DNA of 64,000 nucleotides from Anisus vortex. Its lineage: Eukaryota; Mollusca; Gastropoda; Planorbidae. This document shows positions 20,459 through 29,190 of the stretch, piece by piece; the first letter of the stretch is position 1; every line of letters starts with the position of its first letter. The notes below the pieces were generated by a model. That model was not told the DNA's origin. It worked only from the letters and a program-made list of their open reading frames with translations, and searched no databases. The stretch covers positions 6,332,587-6,396,586 of the forward strand of contig OX421505.1 of NCBI GenBank assembly GCA_949126835.1. Reading direction: 5' to 3'. The position numbers and the translations under genes were made by a program.

Positions 20459-21265
20459 CCTTAAGATATTTTTGGCTTTATGAGGAGGAATAATCCTCTC
20501 ATCTACACAAGTGAGAGATGACCCAGTATCCCTTAGACAATAGGTACGTATTCCCTCAACATATGCAGGGAATAAGATCAGTTGACCTTTATTCTCAAAT
20601 ATTACATTGTTTCTGTGAGTAGTAGGATTATTTGTATTGCCTTTATTTCTAGTCTGAAAATTTTGATTTTCAGAATTTGGATTGGTAAAATGCTGATTTG
20701 TAGAAATTCCTTGTGGAAAATTCAGTCTTGTAAAGTTTTGATTTTGATTTCCTTGTGGAAAATTCCGTCTTGTAAAGTTTTGATTTTGATTTCCTTGTGG
20801 AAAATTCTGTCTTGTAAAGTTTTTATTTTGAAAATTTTGATTATTTTGGCTATTTTCATTTTGTCTATACCTGTTACTTAAATATTTTATTCTGAAACCA
20901 CAAAATCTGTCTATATGTCCATAACGATTACAAAATTGACACCTAAGATTTTGTCTGTTTGTATTTGTTTCATTACCATAGTTTTGTCTTCTACCATATT
21001 GACTATTTGTTCTAGGAGGTGAATAGCTCCTATGTCTTCTATTTTGCATGGTATTTACTGTTTGAGTTTGTTTAGTAAGTTCTATATTGGGATTACTATC
21101 TTTAAAATTGGAGATAGCATCTATTAAATTTTCAATATTTCTTACTTTCCTCTCCATAATATGTGTAAACAAAGGTTTGGAAGCCATTTGTAACACTTTA
21201 TCTACTACTACCATCTCAATAATTTCATTGGGATTTTTGTGTCTATTTTGATTAGTTCTAACCAA
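20423..21265 (-). CDS. gag: Gag C-terminal part: SCAN-like tail, zinc knuckle, protease start
   Basis: The native frame begins near residue 11 (NPNEIIEM); the first residues are out-of-frame read-through. Residues 11-55 are the second half of a SCAN-like capsid domain. A CCHC nucleocapsid knuckle follows (Cys109, Cys112, His117, Cys122), then an Asn/Gln-rich stretch with three tandem copies of a NFTRxNFPQGNQNQ unit (about 149-189), then retropepsin with the catalytic DTGSS at 246-250. The last dozen residues come from the nested LINE. Gag packages element RNA and the protease cleaves Gag-Pol. Confidence 0.88.
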   Translation of the reverse strand: MVRTNQNRHKNPNEIIEMVVVDKVLQMASKPLFTHIMERKVRNIENLIDAISNFKDSNPNIELTKQTQTVNTMQNRRHRSYSPPRTNSQYGRRQNYGNETNTNRQNLRCQFCNRYGHIDRFCGFRIKYLSNRYRQNENSQNNQNFQNKNFTRQNFPQGNQNQNFTRRNFPQGNQNQNFTRLNFPQGISTNQHFTNPNSENQNFQTRNKGNTNNPTTHRNNVIFENKGQLILFPAYVEGIRTYCLRDTGSSLTCVDERIIPPHKAKNILRILSYTLQTLLL

Positions 21266-21876
21266 GTTAATAAGAATGATTTCACTTCAGAGACAAAAGC
21301 TCTTGGTTCTATTTTATCAGTTAATAAAAAAGAATGAAATTTTTGTCTATAATAGTCCTCTGAATGGATAAAATATTTTATCAACTGTTCTCTAATTATT
21401 GTGTAATCAGTAATCTCTTTATCAATATGAGCTAAAGCTTCCCTTCCTTTGTCTTTCAATTGAGGAATTAAATGAATATACCATTCCGATTGCGGAATGT
21501 TATACCCTTTACATGTTGTTTTAAAGAGAGTTAGAAAATCTAAAAATTTTTCTTTTCCATCAAATGGTGGCATTTTAAATCTAACGCCATGTTTATTAGA
21601 TGAATTAGTTGAATGCTCAACCTTATTTTGTTGCGATTTAGCTAGTTCTAATTCATGGTCTAATTCTTTTTGTTTAAGTTCTAATTCTAATTCTTTTTGT
21701 TTAAGTTCATGTGACCTACTTTCTGCACGCTCATCTCTTTCTTTATCAGATAATTCCCTTTTTAACTCTTTTACTTTCTTTTCTATAAATTCTTGCAATT
21801 CTTTTTTTTCTGTTATTTCAAATTCCTTAGCTAAAGCTTTAGCTTCTTCATACATTAATTTAACTTTTACATCCAT
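21208..21876 (-). CDS. gag: Gag N-terminal part: coiled coil and capsid
   Basis: Starts at the first ATG after the leader. Residues about 10-85 are Glu/Lys-rich with heptad character and a repeated KQKELELE motif, a likely coiled coil. A capsid region follows from FKMPPFDGKEKF (100-111) through WYIHLIPQLKDKGREAL. From about residue 173 (SEDYYRQKFHSFL) it resembles the SCAN domain. Frame is lost at residue about 214, in a run of five A (plus-strand T at 21234-21238); the continuing frame is the ORF ending at 20423. Known biology: the vertebrate SCAN domain derives from Gmr1-like capsids. Confidence 0.88.
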   Translation of the reverse strand: MDVKVKLMYEEAKALAKEFEITEKKELQEFIEKKVKELKRELSDKERDERAESRSHELKQKELELELKQKELDHELELAKSQQNKVEHSTNSSNKHGVRFKMPPFDGKEKFLDFLTLFKTTCKGYNIPQSEWYIHLIPQLKDKGREALAHIDKEITDYTIIREQLIKYFIHSEDYYRQKFHSFLLTDKIEPRAFVSEVKSFLLTWLELIKIDTKIPMKLLRW

Positions 21877-23727
21877 ATTTAATTCTTGATCATTAACAAT
21901 TAAATATTATTTTGTACAGGACAATGCTATTATTTATTATTATTTATATAGTGGACATTCACAATGTAATTCTTATAATTATTATGTAGAGCATGTATTA
22001 TTAAGTTGAAGCTAAACACTTGCAATACTATTATTTCTATTCACTATGCTATTATAATTGAAAGCATTTTGGAATTGGAACAATGCAAAGCATAATATTT
22101 TTGATTGATAAATTATTTTCACTTCTTATTTTTCAATTTACTTTACTTGTATGTATATGTTGACTATTGTCAATTATTATATTTGTAAAAATGCCTTATT
22201 TACTATTTTCTATAGTGTGTACATAAATATTGACCTTTGCATAAATTATATTTATAAACAATTGATAGTTATTGTTTCTATCAAGAATCTATCAGAAATA
22301 ATAGTGGTTATCTTGAACCAATAATATTAATTATATTTAAAAAACAAAACAAAACAACAATTATGTATAACTAAAATAAATGAAACACAACAAAACAATT
22401 ATGTATAACTAAAATAAATGAAACACAACACAATCTTAATTAAAGACACAAATGCTGCATGGACAACAGTAATAGAGGAGATGTTCACACTAGAATCACA
22501 ATATTTATCAACATTGACAAAGACAATAATTTTACTTCAATATTTGAACATAAACAAACAAGTCAAGACAGCTAACAGAAATTACCCTATCAAAGAATCA
22601 TTTAACATCTATCTCTCTGTAAGAAACAGAAGTAGAGTACAGACAGAGTAAGATTTAGAAATTGAGAGATATATGCTAAACTACCACCACCAAGCCCATT
22701 AATACATATAGCAATACGAAATGTAGACATGCATAATAATAAACATTAGGATTATTAAGTTTGAGAAAATATAAAGTAATTAAAGTGTTTGTAAATCCTT
22801 GTTTGAAATACACAATTACTTAACTAATAATCCAGTATGAAATCACAATAATTTGAAGTTTCTTGAGAATAATCCAGATTTAGATTAAATAAAACCCAGA
22901 ATTAAAAAATGTATACCATTATGAATGTCAAAAGTCTTTTGGTACACACATTAATATTGAAATTTAAAGTCAATAGTTTTTCTTAAATTCAGATTCGGTA
23001 TAGTTTCGGTAAGCACATCAGATAGTTTCGGTACACTTCAGATTCGGTAAGCACATCAGATAGTTTCGGTACACTTCAGATTCGGTAAGCACATCAGATA
23101 GTTTCGGTACACTTCAGATTCGGTAAGCACATCAGATAGTTTCGGTACACTTCAGATTCGGTAAGCACATCAGATAGTTTCGGTACCCCTCAGATTCGGT
23201 CAGCACATCAGATAGTTCAGGATTGAAACGAGTATTGGTAGTCTTAGGCTTCAACATGTAAAGAACATGTCAACATCACGATTTTAGTTACGACAGGAAG
23301 AGTTTCGTTATTATTGTTCACCAACCTGCATAAGTTCATTACTTGACAAGGTTTATAATATAGAATGTTTATATTGTCAAGTAAACTGTTCTTTCAATGA
23401 CGATAATAAACCACATTGAATATATAGATGACAACAATAAACATTATTAGTTGTCAACATGATATTTATTAACTTTACATCCGGTTCCGAAAATTATGTC
23501 CGGTGTATTCCTTTAGATATATTAGTACATTTTTTTATCCATTTGTACTACATTAAGAAAAATTAAATCCATGAATTTTCTCTTGAAATCATAGACCTAA
23601 TATGTTGCTCAGATGAAAAATTAGTATATTTATTTATGTCGGACTCAGACTTCAGTTAAAAACTGGTATGCTGCTCAGACCATATGGTATGGTTTATAAA
23701 AATGTCATAATCTCTTCTTTTTACCAG
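21877..23727 (-). other. Long AT-rich leader of the Gmr1-like element
   Basis: About 1.85 kb between PBS and gag. Contains two tandem 38-39-bp units near 22340-22430 and the 38-bp array at 22990-23215. A 77-codon plus-strand frame (22418-22651) is antisense to the element and has no recognisable domain. Confidence 0.75.
22990..23215 (-). repeat. 38-bp tandem repeat in the leader
   Basis: About six units containing GATTCGGTAAGCACATCAG and TAGTTTCGGTACACTTC. Each unit carries two TTCGGTA motifs in alternating spacing. Tandem repeats in leaders of LTR elements can serve as enhancers or packaging sequence, but no function can be read here. Confidence 0.85.
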
Positions 23728-23737
23728 GCTGCCACCA
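23728..23737 (-). promoter_or_regulatory. Primer-binding site, tRNA-Leu-like
   Basis: Two bases inside the 5' LTR the minus strand reads TGGTGGCAGC, complementary to a tRNA 3' end GCTGCCACCA. That matches the 3' end of animal leucine tRNAs of the AAG type as I recall them. The match is only 10 bases, so the tRNA identity is tentative. Confidence 0.6.
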
Positions 23738-23739
23738 GC

Positions 23740-24250
23740 TGTTAATAAGGTGTTTGTTTTATCCCCATTGAACAACAATGTTCAGTTCATTAAAATAGTA
23801 ATTTTACCTTCCTGCAAGAACTCAATATAATCTATGTAATCACAAGTGATCTGACAACGCTCTTCTGCAGCACAAATATATTTAATCACATTAAATCACA
23901 ATCACATATAATATCCAATGAATAATATAATATAATATAAGTCCAAGAAATGAATTAGTATTCTGATAAAATGTAGTAGAATTACGAGTCTAACGTATAC
24001 GTCTATACGCTTCTAGATATTCGAGTCGACTAACTTTCCTCCGGTGTTTTACCCCGTGATCAGACTTGCCCAGTCAAGCAAGTCTCACATGTAAAACGTG
24101 CAAAGCATTCTTTATAAAGCTAAGACGCAGTAGAACAAACTACGTCGTAAGATTGTGACATCCACAATCTTCCCAGTGACCATAACTCTTGTACTATACA
24201 ATTGACTTTCCTGAGTCATTTCCCTTTGACCTTGTTAATGCATACTAGCA
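23740..24250 (-). repeat. 5' LTR with promoter
   Basis: 511 bp, partner of 15886-16396. Read on the minus strand it has TTTATAAA at 24118-24111 as a TATA box, and TGACTCA (AP-1-like) at 24218-24212 upstream of it. Transcription would start shortly after the TATA box. Confidence 0.95.
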
Positions 24251-24660
24251 GTTGTATTATCTCCCTTTTGTTAAATGTATGTTTCCTAAGCCTAATTTGT
24301 TTCAATTTATGTTTTGTAATATAACTAATATTACTGATTAATTATTGTTTCTTTATACAAATCCAGCATTATAGTTTTCATTTCAATATTTAATTAGAGG
24401 TCTAAACTTAATTTAGGTTAAACCGTTTTAAATAAACATGTTCTGCTTTAATTGTTTATCGATTTACGGAGATTGTTTTTTAAACATTAAAATTATATTA
24501 ATTACAATATATTATTATAATCTAGTGAAAAATCCTTATACATTTATTAAAGTAAGAAAGCAAAAAAAGATGGTTTTAGAATTACTTATATTTAAGATGA
24601 TCACAAAGCTCTCTTAAATATAATAAGTTTGAATCAATTAATGGGCGACTTTTCATTGAA
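24251..24660 (+). repeat. Repeat H copy 4, right part
   Basis: Resumes repeat H after the Gmr1-like element, opening with the second GTTGT target duplication. Provides GGTTTTAGAATTACTTATA, the empty site for the TIR element at 35147. Confidence 0.8.
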
Positions 24661-24856
24661 TGCTCTTCTCTAATTGTTCAATGTCATGTACATAATAAAT
24701 ATAGAACAGAATGCTTCATTGCATTTTAACAACAATATACTTATAAAATAGACATACACGCACACTATCACATCATTTTTAATAGAAAAAAAATTATCAT
24801 AAGGCATAAGGTATTATATTTCTAGCTGAGTGTATATTCCATTGGAAAATACACAC

Positions 24857-24990
24857 TAAAAGTTGCGACCTTTTCTGCGTGCTCCTTCCACTGTACCGTG
24901 TATGGTCGTTTTTGCCAAGGAGTCATGCCTTACGATATGTCCAAACCATCCGAGCTTTCGTCGTTTTACTGTTGAAAGGAGTGCCTCCTG
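24857..24990 (-). pseudogene. LINE ORF2 C-terminal fragment
   Basis: Minus strand reads RKLGWFGHIVRHDSLAKTTI then GTVEGARRKGRN, the WxGHxxR...LAKTxxxGTxxGxRRRGR signature of endonuclease-type LINE C-termini. Truncated on both sides. Confidence 0.7.
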
Positions 24991-25020
24991 TTTACTTGTC
25001 AGGTTATGAAACTGGAGCAA

Positions 25021-25440
25021 GACATGATAATAATAATAATAATAGTGCTTGTATAGCGCATATCCCGTTGATCACAGTTCTATACGCTGCCGACAGTTAC
25101 AGAGTACAAACAACGATGAACAGACGAAAATGTATATATTATGTTTTATGTGCAGGTGAATACTGCTACTGGAAAAGGTGAGTCTTCAGCGGGCTCCTGA
25201 AGGTGTCGAAGCTAGGGCTCTGGCGAATGTGTAGTGAGGGGTGGTTACAGGGGGGAAGTGCCAGCGTAGGAAAATGCACGTTGGCCAGCAGACGTTAGAT
25301 TCGCACAAGAGATTCGAAGAGTCAGAAGCCCGGCGAAGTGGACGGGATTGGGTGTAGAGAACAAAACAGGAGCAAAGGTAGTCCGGGGCAAAATCATTCA
25401 GGCCTTGTAGCAGAGAGAAACCAGCTTATATAAATAAATA
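25021..25440 (+). repeat. (AAT)n-TATAGCGC dispersed repeat
   Basis: Starts with an (ATA) run and GTATAGCGC, a motif also found at 35790-36130 and, reversed, at 54000-54090. Its 3' half is GC-richer. No intact frame. Confidence 0.6.
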
Positions 25441-25536
25441 ACGCAAATGATAGCAATAGTAACATATTATGAAGTAGATACATTTCTCGCCGTTATTTCA
25501 CTTATATAAACACGGTATATAATGTATTTATAGGGC

Positions 25537-25795
25537 ACAGTGACCCAGCAGCAGCGCGTTCAGCTGACGTACCGAAGGTCCTGGGTTCGAATCCTGGTGA
25601 AGTCTAGGATTTGTTCCCGGGTCTGGGGGAAGGTGTCCCTGAGTTTACCCAGCAATTCAAACGGACATTAGTTAGGGTAAATTAGGGTAAAGTAAAGGCA
25701 GCTGTGCATTGTACTGGTCACACAACGCTCTAGTACGCCGTAGCCACAGAAACTGGTGAACGCTGCTTAACTATAGCTATCAATTCGATCCGACA
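25537..25795 (+). mobile_element. SINE family 1, full-length copy
   Basis: tRNA-like head with box-B GGTTCGAATCCTGG near 25585, then GTGTCCCTGAGTTTACCCAG and CACAGAAACTGGTGAACGCT, ending in the degraded GATCCGACAAGC. One of eight SINE family 1 copies seen. Confidence 0.85.
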
Positions 25796-26340
25796 AGCAT
25801 TTTGTGTGTGTGTAATGCATTTCAAAGAACACATAAATCTAAATGATAACGTATAAATAATAAACTGTTTTTTATTAGCTTTTCGGTAGGGAAGGGGGGG
25901 AGAGCAGACAAGAGATTACAGAAGGCAACTGTGTGTGAATTTTAATAAAGGCACAAAATAACACACGATATAACCGTTAAATGTATGCAAATAAATATAC
26001 CGTTTAGAGTTTAGAGAAAGCTGCTGTGGAGATATAAATCCCTGAGGAAAACCGGACGAGAGTGGGGGCCGGAGTGGTTGGGTTGGGGCGGAGGGGTTGG
26101 GTTGGGGGCCCGGGTGATTAGGTTGGCCTCGGAGGGGCACTAATAGTGGGGAAAGGGGGATTTGTAGGATGAAGAAGCAGACGTTGAAATTATGAATAAT
26201 CGAGTACAACTCGTCAGCTGTAAAAATAAAATAAAACCAGAAGTCTGGAATTTTGTGATAGGAAATTGTGAAAGATGAATTGTATTCGAATACGACGTGA
26301 AATGGGTAAATAATAGAAAAACTTCTTTACGGGGTAGATT
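25796..26340. other. Spacer with G-rich tract
   Basis: No gene recognised. Between about 26057 and 26160 there are many GGG/GGGG runs separated by short loops. The minus-strand Pro-rich frame here is the complement of that tract. Confidence 0.55.
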
Positions 26341-26720
26341 TTGGTTAAAGAGACTATTACTACAACACCGAAACTAACTCTGAAAAACTTTGAAAGAAAA
26401 GGACCGAAAAGAATAAGAAAAGCAAACCAAGCCAGAGTTATTTCCCCGCATCTAGCGCAAAAGGACACCGTCGTCTTCCCACATCTTTACTTGCACTGTG
26501 TAACTTGTCCTCACTACACCCGTCTATGTCAAACGTTTTTTAAACAAACATATTGGAAACACATTGGAAAAACTTTCTCGACATAAAGTCATAGCGTAAT
26601 AAAAAGGTTGACAGTTGACGTATTCCGTCTCATTTTCTACTTGAATGTCTGAAAAAAAACGTTTAAAAGGAATCTTTATCTTTGCTTGGATATTACCAAA
26701 TAACGCACGACCTACACATT
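26341..26720 (+). repeat. Dispersed repeat family D, copy 2
   Basis: Colinear with 14291-14650 and 57345-57780. The 81-codon frame is not kept in the other copies. Confidence 0.75.
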
Positions 26721-26910
26721 GATTTTCTTTAGTTATTTAAGATAACGTTTCCAATAAATGTATATTTCATTACCAGTTTATTTCGTGATACCTCAGTTTT
26801 ATGAACCACTAACAAATGTATCAACTATCCTAGCATATTATAAGCAACATATAACAAATAGGAAATGACACACAATTATCATCAATTATAAATCAATCGT
26901 TAAAAAAGAT

Positions 26911-27200
26911 ACAATCGTATCTTATCTTATACTATAAGATTATTGCGTCCTACGCACACCGGTGGTTTGACTCCTGCATTTCTATTAGTGTATTAAATGT
27001 TGTTAAATTACTGTTTTTCCTGGTTTGTTCAGGCACACCCATTCAGTGCCTTTATGCCACTAGGAAAGAAAGAGTGCTTATATGCATTTGTTCTCGCATA
27101 TTGGATAAGGAAAGTCACTATGATTTTCTGAACATTGTAACATATTGTTTTTGTGTTACATTTGTCTAAATAAGAATTTAATGCCTTATGTAGGCCTAAG
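26911..27200 (-). mobile_element. LINE 3'-end fragment, relative of the nested one
   Basis: Reverse complement matches 20150-20458, including the TGCATTTGTTCTCGCATA stretch and GATTATTGCGTCCTACGC. More degenerate, with small deletions. Confidence 0.75.
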
Positions 27201-27530
27201 CTACTTTACTCTTTCCCTTCTGTTCTCTGGTGTCCCTAGGTTTAGCGATTTAACCAAATCCAAAGAAATCATACTTACCACGATTTGTTAATAAGAAATG
27301 TTGTTCTGGATAATTACACAATTTCAAGTTTAGAGAAAAAGATGGCTTTTCATTTTCTTGTCTGTTTTCTTCACCATCAAGCTTTTTATATTCACTGCCA
27401 ATAGGCAGAAAATGAGCGTAGCGAAAAAAACTTCCATTCTTTTTTTTTGTTCTATTTATCGTTCTCAACTTTTTCTTTACGCCACATTATAGCTAGCGAT
27501 GGTCTGATGACAGTGTCGTAATCTTACATT
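27201..27530. other. No recognised feature
   Basis: Unassigned AT-rich sequence. The 72-codon minus frame at 27250-27468 shows no domain. Confidence 0.4.
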
Positions 27531-27534
27531 AGTT

Positions 27535-27690
27535 TTACAGACGTTCCTTCTAGATAGAAGATTTTTACGTCCAATAGGCTTCAAAAACTACTGCAGGGCG
27601 GCAGGGATCGGTCGGCGGCAGGGATAGATTTCGCAAAGTGTTGGTTGATAGTCCGGTGAAGTAACCACAGGACCGGCTGTGTATCGTAGA
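27535..27690 (-). mobile_element. SINE family 2 fragment
   Basis: Shares CAGACGTTCCTTCT, the GATAGAAG motif and the GGCAGGGAT region with 54893-55035. A tRNA-derived origin is suggested by the second copy, which keeps a box-B-like GGTTCTAGTCC. Confidence 0.55.
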
Positions 27691-28268
27691 TTCAAAGTGA
27701 AAAGTTCCCTAGGAAAAATAAAAAGTATGTGTCTGTCGCATACTCATAAGTCTTCATAACTAGCAATATCAACTGTTTTAAGACCTATGTATTGGCCACA
27801 CACGTTACTTTGTCAAATAGCACCCACTAAAGTCGGACGAATTCCTAATCACTGACCTTATTTTAAAAAAACAACAACTTATAAATAATGTAATCAAGAA
27901 AAATTGACTACACTTATTTATTAAGTAAGGGAACAAACTCTAACGTCCTAATTTTACCTCGGGTTACCTATCCTCCCATTTGCCAAGGGCGTTAACCAAC
28001 GAGCTTAACCTATTCTTAGTAACTATGTAAAGAGTGATGCATCTTTAGAGCAACGATAACTGCGGCGTGTAAGACGTCACTTTGATAACAGGGCGGGATA
28101 GGATGAGGGTGGGGGGCGAGTTTTGGGATCTAAAAGATAGTTTACTTACTCACAATAAAGAGCATTAATGCTAGCACTTGCCATTATTTGTATTTTTGTT
28201 CAAAAGTAGGCGCGCCAAACTATTTTGCACCCTAGTTTATCATTGCAGCCTTTCTGATTCAATTTATT
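27691..28268 (+). repeat. Family D part 2 and spacer
   Basis: AGCAATATCAACTG, AAGACCTATGTATTGGCC and the GGGTTACCTA region match 15190-15390 and 58025-58330. Ends with the AAAGTAGGCGCG motif that precedes repeat H in several copies. Confidence 0.65.
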
Positions 28269-28799
28269 TTATTCTCAGTGTGATTGAGAATTCCAAAAAA
28301 TTTACCACGTTCAAATTAATAACAGGTTGAACGTTAACGAAATGGATACCTAGTGATTATTCTAATTGAGTAGTTAATGTAATGTTTAAAATTGTACATA
28401 CATTCTTAAATCATAAGATATTCATATAGTTTTCAAATATTTTTCATAGCTTGATCCTTTTAAAAATATTAGTTGCAACTGATTTATTTATATTTTTATT
28501 TTAAATAAAAGAAACTTGTTAATAATATTAACGTAAAGAAAACGGTTTTATTATCTTCCTTTTGTTAAATTTATTTTTCCTCATGTGTTTCTATATTGAT
28601 GCCAAGCAAGTTGTGTTTTGTAATGTAATTAATATTAATGATTTTTTTTGTTTCTTTATACAAATCCAGCATGATGGTTTTCATTTCAATATTTAATTAG
28701 AGGTCTAAACTTAATTTAGATTAAACAGTTGTAAATAAACATGTCCTGCTTTAATTGTTTGTCTATTTAATGAGTTTGTTCTTGAAACATTAAAAATTA
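28269..28799 (+). repeat. Repeat H copy 5
   Basis: Opens with ATTCTCAGTGTGATTGAGAA and holds the other repeat H landmarks. Directly followed by a LINE 3' end. Confidence 0.8.
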
Positions 28800-29190
28800 T
28801 AGCAAGAAAAAGATGAAGGCTGAGTCACCGGCCCTATTTAGCACAATGAGTCAGACGGGGAACTTTTTGGTTTTTACTAATAAGACCACTATAAAAGCAA
28901 AACTCTATGAAACTTGGCCCTTACTATAAGGAACAGAAATGAAGATCTTAGGACACGTCTATGGGAAAAATGGAATAGAAAGATTAGCTTAGTGTTGAAA
29001 GAGATCTGGTAGGAGAGATAGAGGAAGATAAAGAAAAACATACGTGGAAAGCCTGAACGAATGGACAACAAACAATGGCTGTAAGCAGTAACGACTTCCT
29101 CGAAACAGCTAACCACCGAGAGAAATGGAGAGTTATGATTGACGGTGTCTGTTCCAGACCTGACACCTGATGATGATGATGGTGATGATA
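28800..29190 (+). mobile_element. LINE 3'-end fragment (RTE-like), copy d
   Basis: Runs from CAAGAAAAAGATGAAGG to the ACCTGATGATGAT tail. In shifting plus frames it encodes YVESLNEWTTNNGC and REKWRVMI, then stops just before the short GAT tail. Confidence 0.7.

Larger units (their letters stand above)
15886..24250 (-). mobile_element. Gmr1-like Ty3/gypsy LTR retrotransposon
   Basis: An 8365-bp element bounded by two 511-bp LTRs (TG...CA) and perfect GTTGT duplications at 15881-15885 and 24251-24255. On the minus strand the order is 5' LTR, PBS, long leader, gag, protease, integrase, RT, RNase H, purine tract, 3' LTR. Integrase upstream of RT is the reverse of ordinary Ty3/gypsy elements and is the known signature of the Gmr1 group. 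The LTRs differ at four positions, indicating a young insertion. It is not autonomous as read: gag and RT each carry a one-base shift, integrase an in-frame TAG, the RT active site an Asp-to-Asn change, and the protease a nested LINE piece. Confidence 0.93.

Noticed and set aside
21234..21238. Programmed -1 ribosomal frameshift in gag
   Set aside because: It falls within the capsid domain, not at a gag-pol border, and the A5 run is not a full slippery heptamer; a one-base deletion or sequencing error is simpler.
22418..22651. 77-codon plus-strand ORF in the leader of the LTR element, as a possible antisense gene
   Set aside because: No domain, AT-rich composition, no conserved context to support it.
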